From UBA4744 sp963723165 (lineage in GTDB: Bacteria; Actinomycetota; Acidimicrobiia; Spongiisociales; UBA4744): a DNA stretch of 64,000 nucleotides. Numbering within the stretch: the first letter of the stretch is position 1; every line of letters begins with the position of its first letter. This document shows, in pieces, positions 49,156 to 57,976 of this stretch. Location of the stretch: contig CAVRPP010000010.1 in assembly GCA_963723165.1 (NCBI GenBank), positions 1 through 64,000 on the forward strand, read 5' to 3'. The notes under the pieces are model-generated. The model was not told the origin of the DNA. It saw nothing but the letters and a program-made list of their open reading frames with translations, and ran no database searches. The translations under genes were made by a program, and so were the position numbers.

Positions 49156-49836
49156 ATGAAGACGATCCTGGTCGTTGACGACGAGCTGAAGATCACCCGC
49201 CTGCTGCGCGATTATCTGCAGCAGGCGGGCTTCCGCGTGGTCACGGCGGCCGATGGACCGGCAGCATTGACCGTGGCCCGGGCGGAGCAACCTGACATGA
49301 TCGTGCTCGATCTCGGCCTGCCCGGCTTGGACGGTCTTGATGTGACCCGCACCCTGCGGAAGACCTCGGACGTCCCGATCATCATCCTCACCGCCAGGGC
49401 AGAGGAGTCGGATCGGATTGTGGGCCTCGAATTGGGCGCCGACGACTACCTGGTGAAGCCGTTCAGCCCCAAGGAACTCGTTGCCCGCGTTCGGGCGGTT
49501 CTCCGGCGGGTCGACGCTTCGGTCGAAGCGCCGCCCGTAGTAAGGGCAGGGGACGTTGAGATCGACACGATGAGGCGAACCGTGAGTGTGGCGGAACGGG
49601 CCATTGAACTGACCCCGACCGAATTCGAGCTGCTACTACACCTGGCCAGGTCACCGGGTCGGGTCTATACGCGGGCGCAGCTCCTCGACGCTCTGCACGG
49701 GGTGGCGTTCGAGTCCTACGAGCGGGCCATCGACGCCCACATGAAGAACCTGCGCCGCAAGCTGGAGCCCGATCCGGGGAACCCTCAGTATCTGCTGACG
49801 GTGTATGGAGTGGGGTACAAGTATGCCGATGCGTAG
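49156..49836 (+). CDS. Response regulator, OmpR/PhoB family
   Basis: A 226-residue DNA-binding regulator. Receiver domain: VVDDELK acidic pair, phosphoacceptor Asp in MIVLDLGLPGLDG (about residue 53), Thr in IIILTARAEES and Lys in DDYLVKPFSPKEL. The C-terminal winged helix shows LTPTEFELLLHLARSPGRVYTRAQLLDAL and KNLRRKLEPDPGNPQYLLTVYGVGYKY. Overlaps the kinase gene. Confidence 0.95.
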   Translation: MKTILVVDDELKITRLLRDYLQQAGFRVVTAADGPAALTVARAEQPDMIVLDLGLPGLDGLDVTRTLRKTSDVPIIILTARAEESDRIVGLELGADDYLVKPFSPKELVARVRAVLRRVDASVEAPPVVRAGDVEIDTMRRTVSVAERAIELTPTEFELLLHLARSPGRVYTRAQLLDALHGVAFESYERAIDAHMKNLRRKLEPDPGNPQYLLTVYGVGYKYADA

Positions 49837-50914
49837 GGGGTTCCAGGGCGGTCCGCAGTGGTGGCCGGAAGGCGAGCATTGGCCGCCGAGAGGCGGGCGC
49901 GGTTCCGAAGCCTGGGCCGGATTCGGGCGCCGCATCTTCAAGGGCGCCATGGTGTTCATCGGTTTCCTGATGGTGACTGCCGCGTTGGTCGGGGCCGTCA
50001 TCGCCACTGCGGTGGCCGGGGTGGCGTCGGCAGGACGACTCGGTGTTGTCCTGACCACTTTGCTGGTGCTGGTACTAGCGGGTGGGTTGCTGCGTCTGGT
50101 GGTTCGGCGTACGTGGACACCGGTACGGGCTCTCATCGACGCCGCCGGGCGGCTTGCCGACGGTGACTACTCGGCCAGGGTGGATGAGCGTTCTTCGGCG
50201 GGAATGCGAGCGGTCGGCTCCTCTTTCAACTCGATGGCCGAGCGGCTGGAGGAGGCAGATGAGCAGCGCCGGCGGTTGATGTCCGATCTCGGGCACGAAC
50301 TGCGTACGCCGTTGGCGGTGATTCGAGGCGAGATCGAGGCCGTCATCGACGGCGTCCACGATGGTGGTCCCGAACACATGGAATCGCTCCTCGACGAGGT
50401 TGAGGTGCTGGAGAGATTGATCGAAGACCTGAGGGTTCTGACCCTGTCGGAAGCGGGAAGGCTTCCGCTGCAGCTCGAGCAATCCGATCTGCTGAAACTC
50501 GTGGACGAGGTTGCCGCCTCATACCGTCCTGCCGCCTCGGCCGCCGGTATCGAGATCCGGGTGGAAGCACCGGCCGGAATGCCCGAGGTGGAGATGGACC
50601 CGGTACGGATTCGCCAGGCGCTGACCAATCTGGTGGTGAATTCGATCCGGGCCATGCCGGACGGAGGTTCCTTGACGATCAAGGTGACGGTGGGCGACGA
50701 GGCGATCTTCACGGAGGTGGTTGACACCGGGCCGGGAATCGACCCGGATCAGCTCGATGAAGTCTTCGGCCGGTTCGTCAAGTCTGCGGACTCGCCGGGC
50801 AGTGGATTGGGGCTGTCGATTGCGCGAGGTCTGATGCGAGCCCACGGTGGCGATCTCGAAATCACGGCCAGCGGACCGGCCGGCACCAGCGCTTCGATGT
50901 TCCTGCCCCGCTGA
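49823..50914 (+). CDS. Sensor histidine kinase
   Basis: A 363-residue kinase. A Trp/Gly-rich cytoplasmic start, two close spans (AMVFIGFLMVTAALVGAVIA and VVLTTLLVLVLAGGLL), a HAMP domain (RLADGDYSARVDERS), the His-box SDLGHELRTPLAVIRGEIE, and ATP-binding motifs NLVVNSIRAMPDGG, DTGPGIDPDQ and GSGLGLSIARGLM. The outer loop between the spans is very short, so it probably senses the membrane or a partner, perhaps the protein at 48739. ATG 49823 lies inside the regulator's end. Confidence 0.93.
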   Translation: MPMRRGFQGGPQWWPEGEHWPPRGGRGSEAWAGFGRRIFKGAMVFIGFLMVTAALVGAVIATAVAGVASAGRLGVVLTTLLVLVLAGGLLRLVVRRTWTPVRALIDAAGRLADGDYSARVDERSSAGMRAVGSSFNSMAERLEEADEQRRRLMSDLGHELRTPLAVIRGEIEAVIDGVHDGGPEHMESLLDEVEVLERLIEDLRVLTLSEAGRLPLQLEQSDLLKLVDEVAASYRPAASAAGIEIRVEAPAGMPEVEMDPVRIRQALTNLVVNSIRAMPDGGSLTIKVTVGDEAIFTEVVDTGPGIDPDQLDEVFGRFVKSADSPGSGLGLSIARGLMRAHGGDLEITASGPAGTSASMFLPR

Positions 50915-50941
50915 GCGGCGCGGGAACACCCGGCTCACGGT

Positions 50942-51376
50942 CTACGAATCGGGTCCGTAGTGCCCCGGGTAGGGGAGGTTGTCGCTGCGGAGTTCGGCCG
51001 TCTCCGCCTTCAATGTTGGGATGGCACGGCGAGCAGCCTCGAGGACGTCTTTCTCAGGTTGATTGAGGTCGAGCCATTTGAGCGGGGATTTGCCACCGAG
51101 GTCCGGATTGGGTTCAACCATCCAGTCTGCGATGACGGCACCGGTCACGTCGCTGCGCAGGAGCAGGGCGACGATGTCTGCGATTTCCTCTCGCACGTGG
51201 TGATGCTCGAACTGGAATGCGGGATACACCTCTTCGGAAAGCCGGGCACCGATGCGGAGGACATCAGCGCGGCCGAGCAAGCAGGCGTCGTCACAGCCCA
51301 GGTCTTCGGTCGCTTCCAACCGGGTCCAGAAGGGTCCAACCAGGACGATCTCGGGATGCGTGTATGGCGTGGTCAT
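50942..51376 (-). CDS. MbcA/ParS/Xre-like antitoxin-domain protein
   Basis: A 144-residue protein. The second half shows AFQFEHHHVREEIADIVALLL, then VIADWMVEPNPDLGGKSPLKWLDLN, like the C-terminal domain of MbcA/ParS/Xre antitoxins (W..., PN..L.G..P...L). The N-terminal half gives ADVLRIGARLSEEVYPAFQ, close to solitary family members in actinobacteria. No RES-type toxin gene is beside it. It may be a stand-alone regulator. Moderate family certainty. Confidence 0.6.
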   Translation of the reverse strand: MTTPYTHPEIVLVGPFWTRLEATEDLGCDDACLLGRADVLRIGARLSEEVYPAFQFEHHHVREEIADIVALLLRSDVTGAVIADWMVEPNPDLGGKSPLKWLDLNQPEKDVLEAARRAIPTLKAETAELRSDNLPYPGHYGPDS

Positions 51377-51543
51377 GTCGTTGCCAATGCTATATCTGTC
51401 GTTGGCTAATCAGCGGTTGGTACCTTCCACATCGGTGGCAGGTTCCTCTCGCGGCTTGTCTCGACTGAGGTTGTTCGGATGGCTCCATTGTCGATAGCCT
51501 GGGATCGGTCTTTCCGACCGCCGAGCAAGGGAGACGACGAGCG

Positions 51544-52755
51544 ATGCTGGAGCCAGGAACACCGGCCCGGGTCATCGTCTCGGCCGAACCCTTGAGACCC
51601 GAGGAACGCCTGGCCTTGCAGCCTGATCTGGCCGAACGCGGGATCGCGCTGAGCATGCTCGACGTGATCCCACCGGCGGGCCGGTTCTTTCAACTCCTGC
51701 GGGCAGTAGACGCCGCCGGCGAACTGCTGGGCGTGACCAGCTTGATGAGTTTTCGGCCTTTCGTCTCGATCAAGCAGCTCCTCGGGGAGGGCAACCACGT
51801 CGGCTGGGACACGACTATGTACTACACCGAGGCCGCAGATCGCCCGAAAGTGGCGGCTGCGCTGCTCCGTGCCATGGCACGGCGCAGCATGTACTACGCC
51901 ATGTTCTTCGGCCGCATCGACGATGACGTGCGGGCGGCCCTACCGCTCGTGCGGCACCGACTGCTCGAGACCGACTACCGCCTTGGTCAGATCGACTGCA
52001 GACGATACGAGTCCCTCGACGAATTCCTCGCTCTTCACAAACGGCTGCGGCGGCACCTTCGCGATCACGCCAAAGCAGGTGGGACCGTGTATGTGCATGA
52101 GGGGCCGGTCGAACCGGACCTCGCCCGGCGCTTCTCAGATTTGGTGTTCGCGACCTATCGACATCACGGCGGCGTCGGATGGTGGCAGTTCAAGGAGTAC
52201 GCGCATCGAGTCTGCGGTGCCTTCTTCGTCAATTGCCGGGACGCCGTGCACATCTACACGGAGAACGGGGGCAGCATCACCGGTCTGCAGTCCTTCGTCC
52301 GCCATCGAGATGTCCTCGAGCTTTCCGAAGGCGGATTCGACCGTTCCAGGGATACGCATCACGCCTACGAAGCGATCATCGCCGAGTCGGTTGGCTTCGC
52401 CATTGCCAACGGCTTGAACTCGGTCGGATACGGCGGCGTCTGGAACGCTGCCAAGGATCGCTATTGCGATCACGACGATCGCGGCAAGATCTATCTCCTG
52501 CAGCTGTACAGCAACGCGTCTGCAATACCGTCTCTTTGGAGACCGCTTGTCCGGATGGGCGTTTCGGACCTATTTTGGTGGCAGGTTCGCCGGTGCCTCA
52601 GGGGCGACGACGGTTGTTTCCCGGCAGTCCCATCTTTGACGTTTCAGGCGCCGGAGCGGTTGAGGAGGGTGCTGGTGCCGGCCTGGACTCTTTGTCCGAC
52701 TGCGACGTCTGGAAGGTCCGCAGCGCCGAGACCGGGCAGGAAGAGGTCTACCTGA
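51544..52755 (+). CDS. GNAT-like (BioF2/FemAB-type) acyltransferase
   Basis: A 403-residue protein. The middle part resembles BioF2-like acetyltransferases: HKRLRRHLRDHAKAGGTVYVHE, ARRFSDLVFATYRHHGG, HAYEAIIAESVGFAIANGLNSVGYGG and DDRGKIYLLQLYSN. The last 40 residues (after PSLTFQAPERLR) overlap the convergent psd gene by 112 nt and look like a read-through tail, so the original stop may be lost. The role is unknown; transfer of an acyl or aminoacyl group is likely. Confidence 0.65.
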   Translation: MLEPGTPARVIVSAEPLRPEERLALQPDLAERGIALSMLDVIPPAGRFFQLLRAVDAAGELLGVTSLMSFRPFVSIKQLLGEGNHVGWDTTMYYTEAADRPKVAAALLRAMARRSMYYAMFFGRIDDDVRAALPLVRHRLLETDYRLGQIDCRRYESLDEFLALHKRLRRHLRDHAKAGGTVYVHEGPVEPDLARRFSDLVFATYRHHGGVGWWQFKEYAHRVCGAFFVNCRDAVHIYTENGGSITGLQSFVRHRDVLELSEGGFDRSRDTHHAYEAIIAESVGFAIANGLNSVGYGGVWNAAKDRYCDHDDRGKIYLLQLYSNASAIPSLWRPLVRMGVSDLFWWQVRRCLRGDDGCFPAVPSLTFQAPERLRRVLVPAWTLCPTATSGRSAAPRPGRKRST

Positions 52756-53342
52756 CTGCCGCGGCGGATCATCCCTATCTTCTGCCCGACCGTGACCTCA
52801 TCTCCAGGATCGACATAGCAGTCGATCTTGTTGACCTGCTGATCGGCGATCTGCACAACGTAGGCGTCCCGATCATGCCCGGCGATATGAACGATGTTTC
52901 GTTCGTTGGCGACGATGTGCGGTGAGCGGGTGTACATCGGTTGGATGCGGAAGAGGTTGCGAAGAAACATGCTGCCCATCACATAGTTGTGCGGAGCCGG
53001 GTGGTAGGAAACCTCTTTGACCATGCCGGCGATCGGGCTGCGCTGGTAGTGAACATCGAATGGCGACATGAAGATCCCGATGAGAACCCCTCTCGCCGGG
53101 CGAGTCGGTCCCTTGACGATGTCGTTGAGGGGGATCTCAGACTTCCCCTTGATGGCGATGGGCACCCTTCCTTCTTCAACGTCCGCCACGTAGACGATCC
53201 GACCGTCGGCCGGTGACACGATCGACGCATGCGGATCAGCCGTTCGAGCCGGATCCCGCGGAAAGAACCAGCGTTCATAGGCCTTCACCAGCAGTGCGAG
53301 CATGCCGATCGCCGCCGATGAGGCGATGAGCCTGGTCCGCAT
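52644..53342 (-). CDS. psd: Phosphatidylserine decarboxylase-related protein
   Basis: A 232-residue single-span protein. It has SIVSPADGRIVYVADVEEG, IGIFMSPFDVHYQRSPIAG, NERNIVHIAG and the self-cleavage segment RRGSQVDLFLP, whose Gly-Ser pair would yield the pyruvoyl group. It matches the smaller archaeal/Psd-related type. It makes phosphatidylethanolamine from phosphatidylserine, or a related lipid head group. The gene is followed on the same strand, 10 nt upstream, by an SRPBCC gene. Confidence 0.85.
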   Translation of the reverse strand: MRTRLIASSAAIGMLALLVKAYERWFFPRDPARTADPHASIVSPADGRIVYVADVEEGRVPIAIKGKSEIPLNDIVKGPTRPARGVLIGIFMSPFDVHYQRSPIAGMVKEVSYHPAPHNYVMGSMFLRNLFRIQPMYTRSPHIVANERNIVHIAGHDRDAYVVQIADQQVNKIDCYVDPGDEVTVGQKIGMIRRGSQVDLFLPGLGAADLPDVAVGQRVQAGTSTLLNRSGA

Positions 53343-53352
53343 GGTCTCCCTC

Positions 53353-53799
53353 TCAGTCGTCTTCGTCTGCGTTCTCCAGCCGCCGTTTCAAGCGCCGGTA
53401 GTCGGCCGCGATGGCGTCCCTTACGGCCTTCACGACCAGCGGTTTCAACAGGCGCCGGAACCCTCGCGGATGTCCGATGAGGTCGACGGTGATGCGGCAC
53501 CGGGTGTCGCTCAGCGGCATCACTGTGCGGGTAACGCTAACGGGGAAGGTGGCACCGTCCCGCGATTCGGTGGTAACCGAGTGCCCGGGCTCGATTGCGG
53601 TGATCTCGTAGCCGGTAACCATGTTCCTCTGGTCGAATACCTGTTCATAGGTGGAACCGATCCCTATCGGGGGAGGTGACGTCCACTCCGTCGAGGATAT
53701 CCCGCTTTGCCAGGCCTGGTTGTTTGAGAAGTCGGCTACATATGCGAAAGCCTCTGCGGCAGGCACTTCGACTTCGGTTCTGATGGTCACGTTGATCAT
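53353..53799 (-). CDS. SRPBCC-superfamily (polyketide cyclase-like) protein
   Basis: A 148-residue helix-grip protein. Start MINVTIRTEVEVPAAEAFAYVADFSNNQAWQS divided over residues 1-32 is typical, then GIGSTYEQVF and the C-terminal helix KAVRDAIAADYRRLKRRLEN. Such proteins bind lipids or aromatic molecules. It lies between the EamA-type carrier (3 nt) and psd (10 nt), so the three form an operon. Confidence 0.85.
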   Translation of the reverse strand: MINVTIRTEVEVPAAEAFAYVADFSNNQAWQSGISSTEWTSPPPIGIGSTYEQVFDQRNMVTGYEITAIEPGHSVTTESRDGATFPVSVTRTVMPLSDTRCRITVDLIGHPRGFRRLLKPLVVKAVRDAIAADYRRLKRRLENADEDD

Positions 53800-53802
53800 C
53801 GA

Positions 53803-54726
53803 CTATCCCGGTATGTTCTTCGAGGGAGCCGCCTCCCGTCGGGCGGCCAGAAGGGCACCGACGATGACGAGTACCACTCCGATCACCGCGATGACGGTCA
53901 CCCGGTCGTTGCGGAACAGAACCCCGAGGACCAATGCGACAACCGGGATCATGTAGGTGATAAACGACGATCTCGTTGAGCCGACCCGGCCGACCAGGGA
54001 TCCCATGATCACAAACGCCAGGCCGGTGCCGATCGCCCCCGCCACCAGAATCGCCAGGAACGAGTCCCAGGCGAAGGTCGACTGCAGAAGCCCGGACACT
54101 CCCAGCGGTGCCGTCCAGATGGTGGCGTAGGCCAGCATGTGCGCATTGACGGCCAGCGACCCGTACTGCTGAGTTATCGGAGCAGCAATGTTGACGGCCA
54201 GGCCGTAACAGAACGTCGCAAACAAGACCAGGCCGACGCCCAACGCCTCTGAGGAATCCCCGGACCCCGACGACAGGCTGATGGCCGCTACCCCGATGAA
54301 TCCCAGGATGACTCCGGTTAGTACTGCCCCGGAAGGGAGTTTTCTCAACAGAAGTGTGGCAACAATGGCGGCGAAGATCGGCATGGCGCCGTTCAACATG
54401 CCTGCAACGGCCGAATTGATGTACTGCTGGGCGATGGGAAAGAGGGTGAACGGAATCGCGACCCAGACGAACGACAGCGCGATCAAGCGAGGACGATCGT
54501 ATCGTTCGATGGGCCGCCTGGCGCCGGGCACGACAGCCAGCACCAATGCCCCCAGTCCCACCCGCATCCACGTGATCAAGCCCGGGTGAAAGGCTTCGAG
54601 GCCGATGTCCATCAACAGGAACGAAGAGCCCCAGATCAGGCCGATGGAGATGAACAGGATCCAATCGCGCGGCGTGAAGGCTTCCCGGTTGGTGCCGGCC
54701 GATGTGCTCAAGATTCGCGATGCCAC
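53803..54726 (-). CDS. EamA-family (DMT) transporter
   Basis: A 307-residue drug/metabolite transporter with ten spans in two EamA repeats: WILFISIGLIWGSSFLLMDIGL and, in the second half, GLVLFATFCYGLAVNIAAP. Ends with a basic tail. Substrate unknown (amino acids, metabolites). ATG with no strong ribosome binding site. First gene of the EamA-SRPBCC-psd operon. Confidence 0.9.
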   Translation of the reverse strand: MASRILSTSAGTNREAFTPRDWILFISIGLIWGSSFLLMDIGLEAFHPGLITWMRVGLGALVLAVVPGARRPIERYDRPRLIALSFVWVAIPFTLFPIAQQYINSAVAGMLNGAMPIFAAIVATLLLRKLPSGAVLTGVILGFIGVAAISLSSGSGDSSEALGVGLVLFATFCYGLAVNIAAPITQQYGSLAVNAHMLAYATIWTAPLGVSGLLQSTFAWDSFLAILVAGAIGTGLAFVIMGSLVGRVGSTRSSFITYMIPVVALVLGVLFRNDRVTVIAVIGVVLVIVGALLAARREAAPSKNIPG

Positions 54727-54788
54727 GCCATCTCCGTCTGTGGAGAGGACAGACTACGCCCGGGAGACGAATCGCACGTATCTGCCGG

Positions 54789-57005
54789 TCAGCGGAGGAT
54801 CCGATCGAACTCGACATCTTCGGCGGCCAGCACGTACGCAACGGCGGGCAGGTCTCGAGTTTGATTGATCAGATTGCGCAGATGATCGGCGAATGCCTCG
54901 ATGTCGTCGGTCGGTCGGGGAAGTCCGATGAAGGTTAGGTCGGCAGCGGTTGAGGTTGTCCTGATGACCTCGAGCGGGGGGCGCTGGTCGACCAGGACAT
55001 CGACCGCGGCGTCCATCCTGGTCGCGGAGATCAGCTCGGCAAGGTTGGAGCGAGCGACCGCGGCGCCGTCTTGATCCTTCACGATCATCCGGACGTGGAG
55101 ACCGACGTTGCTCCAGGTGAGGCTGCTGGAGATGAGGTGGCCGAGGGTGACCATCAGGCTCCCGTTCCCGCGCATGCTCTGCCACCAGACGTCGATGTTG
55201 CGACGGCGCCCGAAGAGGCGGTCTTCGTTGGCCCGCACGATCACCACATTGCGGTTGGCCCGGTAGAAGCTGGCAATCATCTGCGCGTACTCGAGCGGAT
55301 CGTTGGTGCTCTCACCGTCTCCGAGCAGCACGGTGTTGGGAACCAGGTAACCCAACCCGTATGCCTCAACCAGGGTGGCCGCACCTATGTACGGGGTAGC
55401 GGCCGACACAACCCGTACCAGGGCGTCGACATTGCGTTCCTCGAGGTGGTCGCGAATCGTGGCGGCCAGGCTGTTCTTGCGTTCAATGGTGGCCACCGAG
55501 GCCGGGAGGATTGTTGCCACACTGAGGATGCCGCGATCGTGAGAAATGGTATTGGCGAGATCAATGAGGTACCACCGCTTCTCCGGGTTGCCCGCCAGCA
55601 CGAGGAAGTGGGGACGCCAGCTCCGGGCCTCAACTTCACCGCGCAGGTTGAAGAGACCCCAGCGGATCATCGCTTGCCATACACCCTGGCGGACGTCGCC
55701 CCACGTGCTCTTCAATCCTCGTCGTTTTAGCCACAGGTAAACGCCGATGACGACGACGGCAGCCAGAGCGGTGGCAGGGGCGTCGATAAGGACCATCACC
55801 ACCGAACACCCGATGGCGCCGAGCATCGAAAACGCCCAGTGCACCTTGAACGTAGGGCGGAACGAGGGGCTTTTTAGTAGGCGTTCGACCGCTGAGACGA
55901 TGTTGACTACTGCATAGGTGGCCAGGAAGAACATGGTCAGGATCGGGGCAATGATGTCCAGGTCGCCGAGCGCCACCGCGGTGAGCGCCAGGCCGAGGGT
56001 TACGAACGTGCCGACCCGGGGTTCGTCGTTCGGACCGGTTCCCCGCCCCAGAAAGCGGAGCGGTTTGGGGAGAATGCCGTCGCGGGCAATCGCCTGCAAG
56101 ATGCGGGGAGCCCCAAGGATGCTGCCCAGGGCGCTCGACAGGGTTGCCCCCCACACGCCGATCAAGATGGCATCCCCCCACACAGCAATATCCCTCATGA
56201 TGAGGGGATCTGCCACGAGTTGTTCGGCTGTGGCCCGTTCCGAAAGGAACAAGGGGATAGTCATGTAGATGAGGTAGCTGACTCCGATGGCGGCAAGGGT
56301 GCCGCGGGGAATCGACCGGCGGGAGTTGGCGAGGTCTCCGGACATGTTGACGCCGGCCATGATTCCGGTCACCGCCGGGAAGAAGACGGCGAACACCTGC
56401 CAAAACGGCACCTGTTCGAAGGTAGCGGCGGCCTCCACGGTGGAGGTCTGCCCGAAGAAGAACGAAAGCAAAGACAGGGCGATTCCGCCCATGATGAAGT
56501 ACTGGGCGCGAATCGCCACCCGGGCGGAAATGAGCGCAACCACGGTCACCAGGACGGTGGTCACAAGACCGACGATGCGCGCATCGAGGATCGGGAACAC
56601 CCGGGCGACGCTTTCTGCGAACCCGATGGTGTAGAGGGCGACTGAAAGCGCCTGGGCAAGGTAGAGCGGTATTCCTATGGCCCCGCCGATCTCGACCCCT
56701 AGTGCCCGGCTGATCATGTAATACGCACCGCCTGCCCGGACCCGCTGATCGGTGGAAATCTGGCTGATGGAGAGGCCGGTCAGGAAAGTAATGAGGGTGG
56801 CGATGGTGACGATGATCAATGAACCGGTTAACCCGGCCTGGCCGACCACCCAGCCAAAGCGCAGGTACATGATGACGCCCAGGATGGTGAGGATCGAGGG
56901 CGTGAAGACTCCACCGAACGTGCCGAGACCCGTCCCGTTCTGCTGGTTCCTGTCAGATTTTGTGCCCACAGACGCACTTCCTTCGGTCTGGGCAGGAGGG
57001 CCCAT
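54789..57005 (-). CDS. SLC12-like cation-chloride / amino acid-polyamine carrier
   Basis: A 738-residue transporter. The first 450 residues form 12 spans of the APC fold: FGGVFTPSILTILGVIMYLRFGWVVGQAG is the typical SLC12 opening, followed by ISTDQRVRAGGAYYMISRALG and FFPAVTGIMAGVNMSGDLANS. The soluble C-terminal 290 residues (from RSWRPHFLVLAGNPEKR) match the SLC12 C-terminal domain. It may move K+, Cl- or amino acids. It stands alone, divergent from the sulfotransferase. Confidence 0.88.
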   Translation of the reverse strand: MGPPAQTEGSASVGTKSDRNQQNGTGLGTFGGVFTPSILTILGVIMYLRFGWVVGQAGLTGSLIIVTIATLITFLTGLSISQISTDQRVRAGGAYYMISRALGVEIGGAIGIPLYLAQALSVALYTIGFAESVARVFPILDARIVGLVTTVLVTVVALISARVAIRAQYFIMGGIALSLLSFFFGQTSTVEAAATFEQVPFWQVFAVFFPAVTGIMAGVNMSGDLANSRRSIPRGTLAAIGVSYLIYMTIPLFLSERATAEQLVADPLIMRDIAVWGDAILIGVWGATLSSALGSILGAPRILQAIARDGILPKPLRFLGRGTGPNDEPRVGTFVTLGLALTAVALGDLDIIAPILTMFFLATYAVVNIVSAVERLLKSPSFRPTFKVHWAFSMLGAIGCSVVMVLIDAPATALAAVVVIGVYLWLKRRGLKSTWGDVRQGVWQAMIRWGLFNLRGEVEARSWRPHFLVLAGNPEKRWYLIDLANTISHDRGILSVATILPASVATIERKNSLAATIRDHLEERNVDALVRVVSAATPYIGAATLVEAYGLGYLVPNTVLLGDGESTNDPLEYAQMIASFYRANRNVVIVRANEDRLFGRRRNIDVWWQSMRGNGSLMVTLGHLISSSLTWSNVGLHVRMIVKDQDGAAVARSNLAELISATRMDAAVDVLVDQRPPLEVIRTTSTAADLTFIGLPRPTDDIEAFADHLRNLINQTRDLPAVAYVLAAEDVEFDRILR

Positions 57006-57104
57006 GAGCCAAACCGGCCGCGAGTGTACCGGGGTGGTTGTGCGGGCGTATCAATTCGATCGCAATCCGTTGTCCTAGGCTGATGACCCCAAGACGAGGC
57101 CGAT

Positions 57105-57962
57105 ATGCCGCTTCCCAACTTCATGGTCATTGGCGCGCCCAAGGCGGGCACTACATCCTTGTGGCACTACGTTCGTCAGCACCCCGACGTATTTCCGGGG
57201 GGGCACAAAGAGCCCGGATACTTCTGGAGTGGGAAGATCTACAAGGACAACAAGGCGCAGACGCTCGAGAGCTACCAGGAGCTCTTCGAAGGGTCGGACG
57301 GCTATGCCGCGGTCGGAGACGGCTCGCCGACCTATCTGTCGGATGAGAACGCCGCCGGGGAGATCTTCACACTCATTCCAGATGTCCGAATGGTCGCCAT
57401 CCTGCGGGATCCTTCCTCGCGAGCCTTCTCAGAGTTTGTGTTTCAGCGAATGCGGAAGACAGAGCCCGAAGAGAGTTTTCTCTCCGCCATTGCAGCCGAT
57501 CCGCAGCGGCCAGACGGCCGGCGGATCAACTACGTCACGACCGGTCTGTACTTTCGGAATCTATCCCGGTTCCTGACCGTCTTTCCCGCGAACCAGATCA
57601 AGGTCGTGTTCAACGAGGACCTCAAAGCAGATCCTCAAGGCGTTGTTCGAGAGGTCTTCTCCTTTCTCGGTATCGATCCCGACGTGCCGGTCGACACGGA
57701 CATCCAACTCACGGTTTCCGGGGTGCCGAAAGTGAAGGGATTGCATTGGTTGTTGGCCGGCCGCAATCCAATCAAGAGAGTTCTTGCACCCCTCCTTCCC
57801 AAGAGGCTCGTCAAGACCCTCCGCAAGGCAAAGAACGCCAACCTGGAGCGGCAATTCATTACGACTGAGGAACGGGCGGCCCTGCTCCCCGCTTTTGAAG
57901 AGGATATTCTGGCGCTCGAGGAGCTCCTTGGCCGGGACTTGGGCCACTGGCGGACCGCCTGA
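57105..57962 (+). CDS. Sulfotransferase
   Basis: A 285-residue PAPS-dependent sulfotransferase. The 5'-phosphosulfate loop FMVIGAPKAGTTSLWHYV is at the start; the 3'-phosphate loop MVAILRDPSSRAFSEF follows; KEPGYFW and the C-terminal VSGVPKVKGLHWLL are typical of heparan/lipid-type members. The acceptor is unknown (glycan or lipid). Cytoplasmic. No cysteine or sulfate assimilation genes lie nearby. Confidence 0.92.
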   Translation: MPLPNFMVIGAPKAGTTSLWHYVRQHPDVFPGGHKEPGYFWSGKIYKDNKAQTLESYQELFEGSDGYAAVGDGSPTYLSDENAAGEIFTLIPDVRMVAILRDPSSRAFSEFVFQRMRKTEPEESFLSAIAADPQRPDGRRINYVTTGLYFRNLSRFLTVFPANQIKVVFNEDLKADPQGVVREVFSFLGIDPDVPVDTDIQLTVSGVPKVKGLHWLLAGRNPIKRVLAPLLPKRLVKTLRKAKNANLERQFITTEERAALLPAFEEDILALEELLGRDLGHWRTA

Positions 57963-57976
57963 CGGTCCACCGCCCA

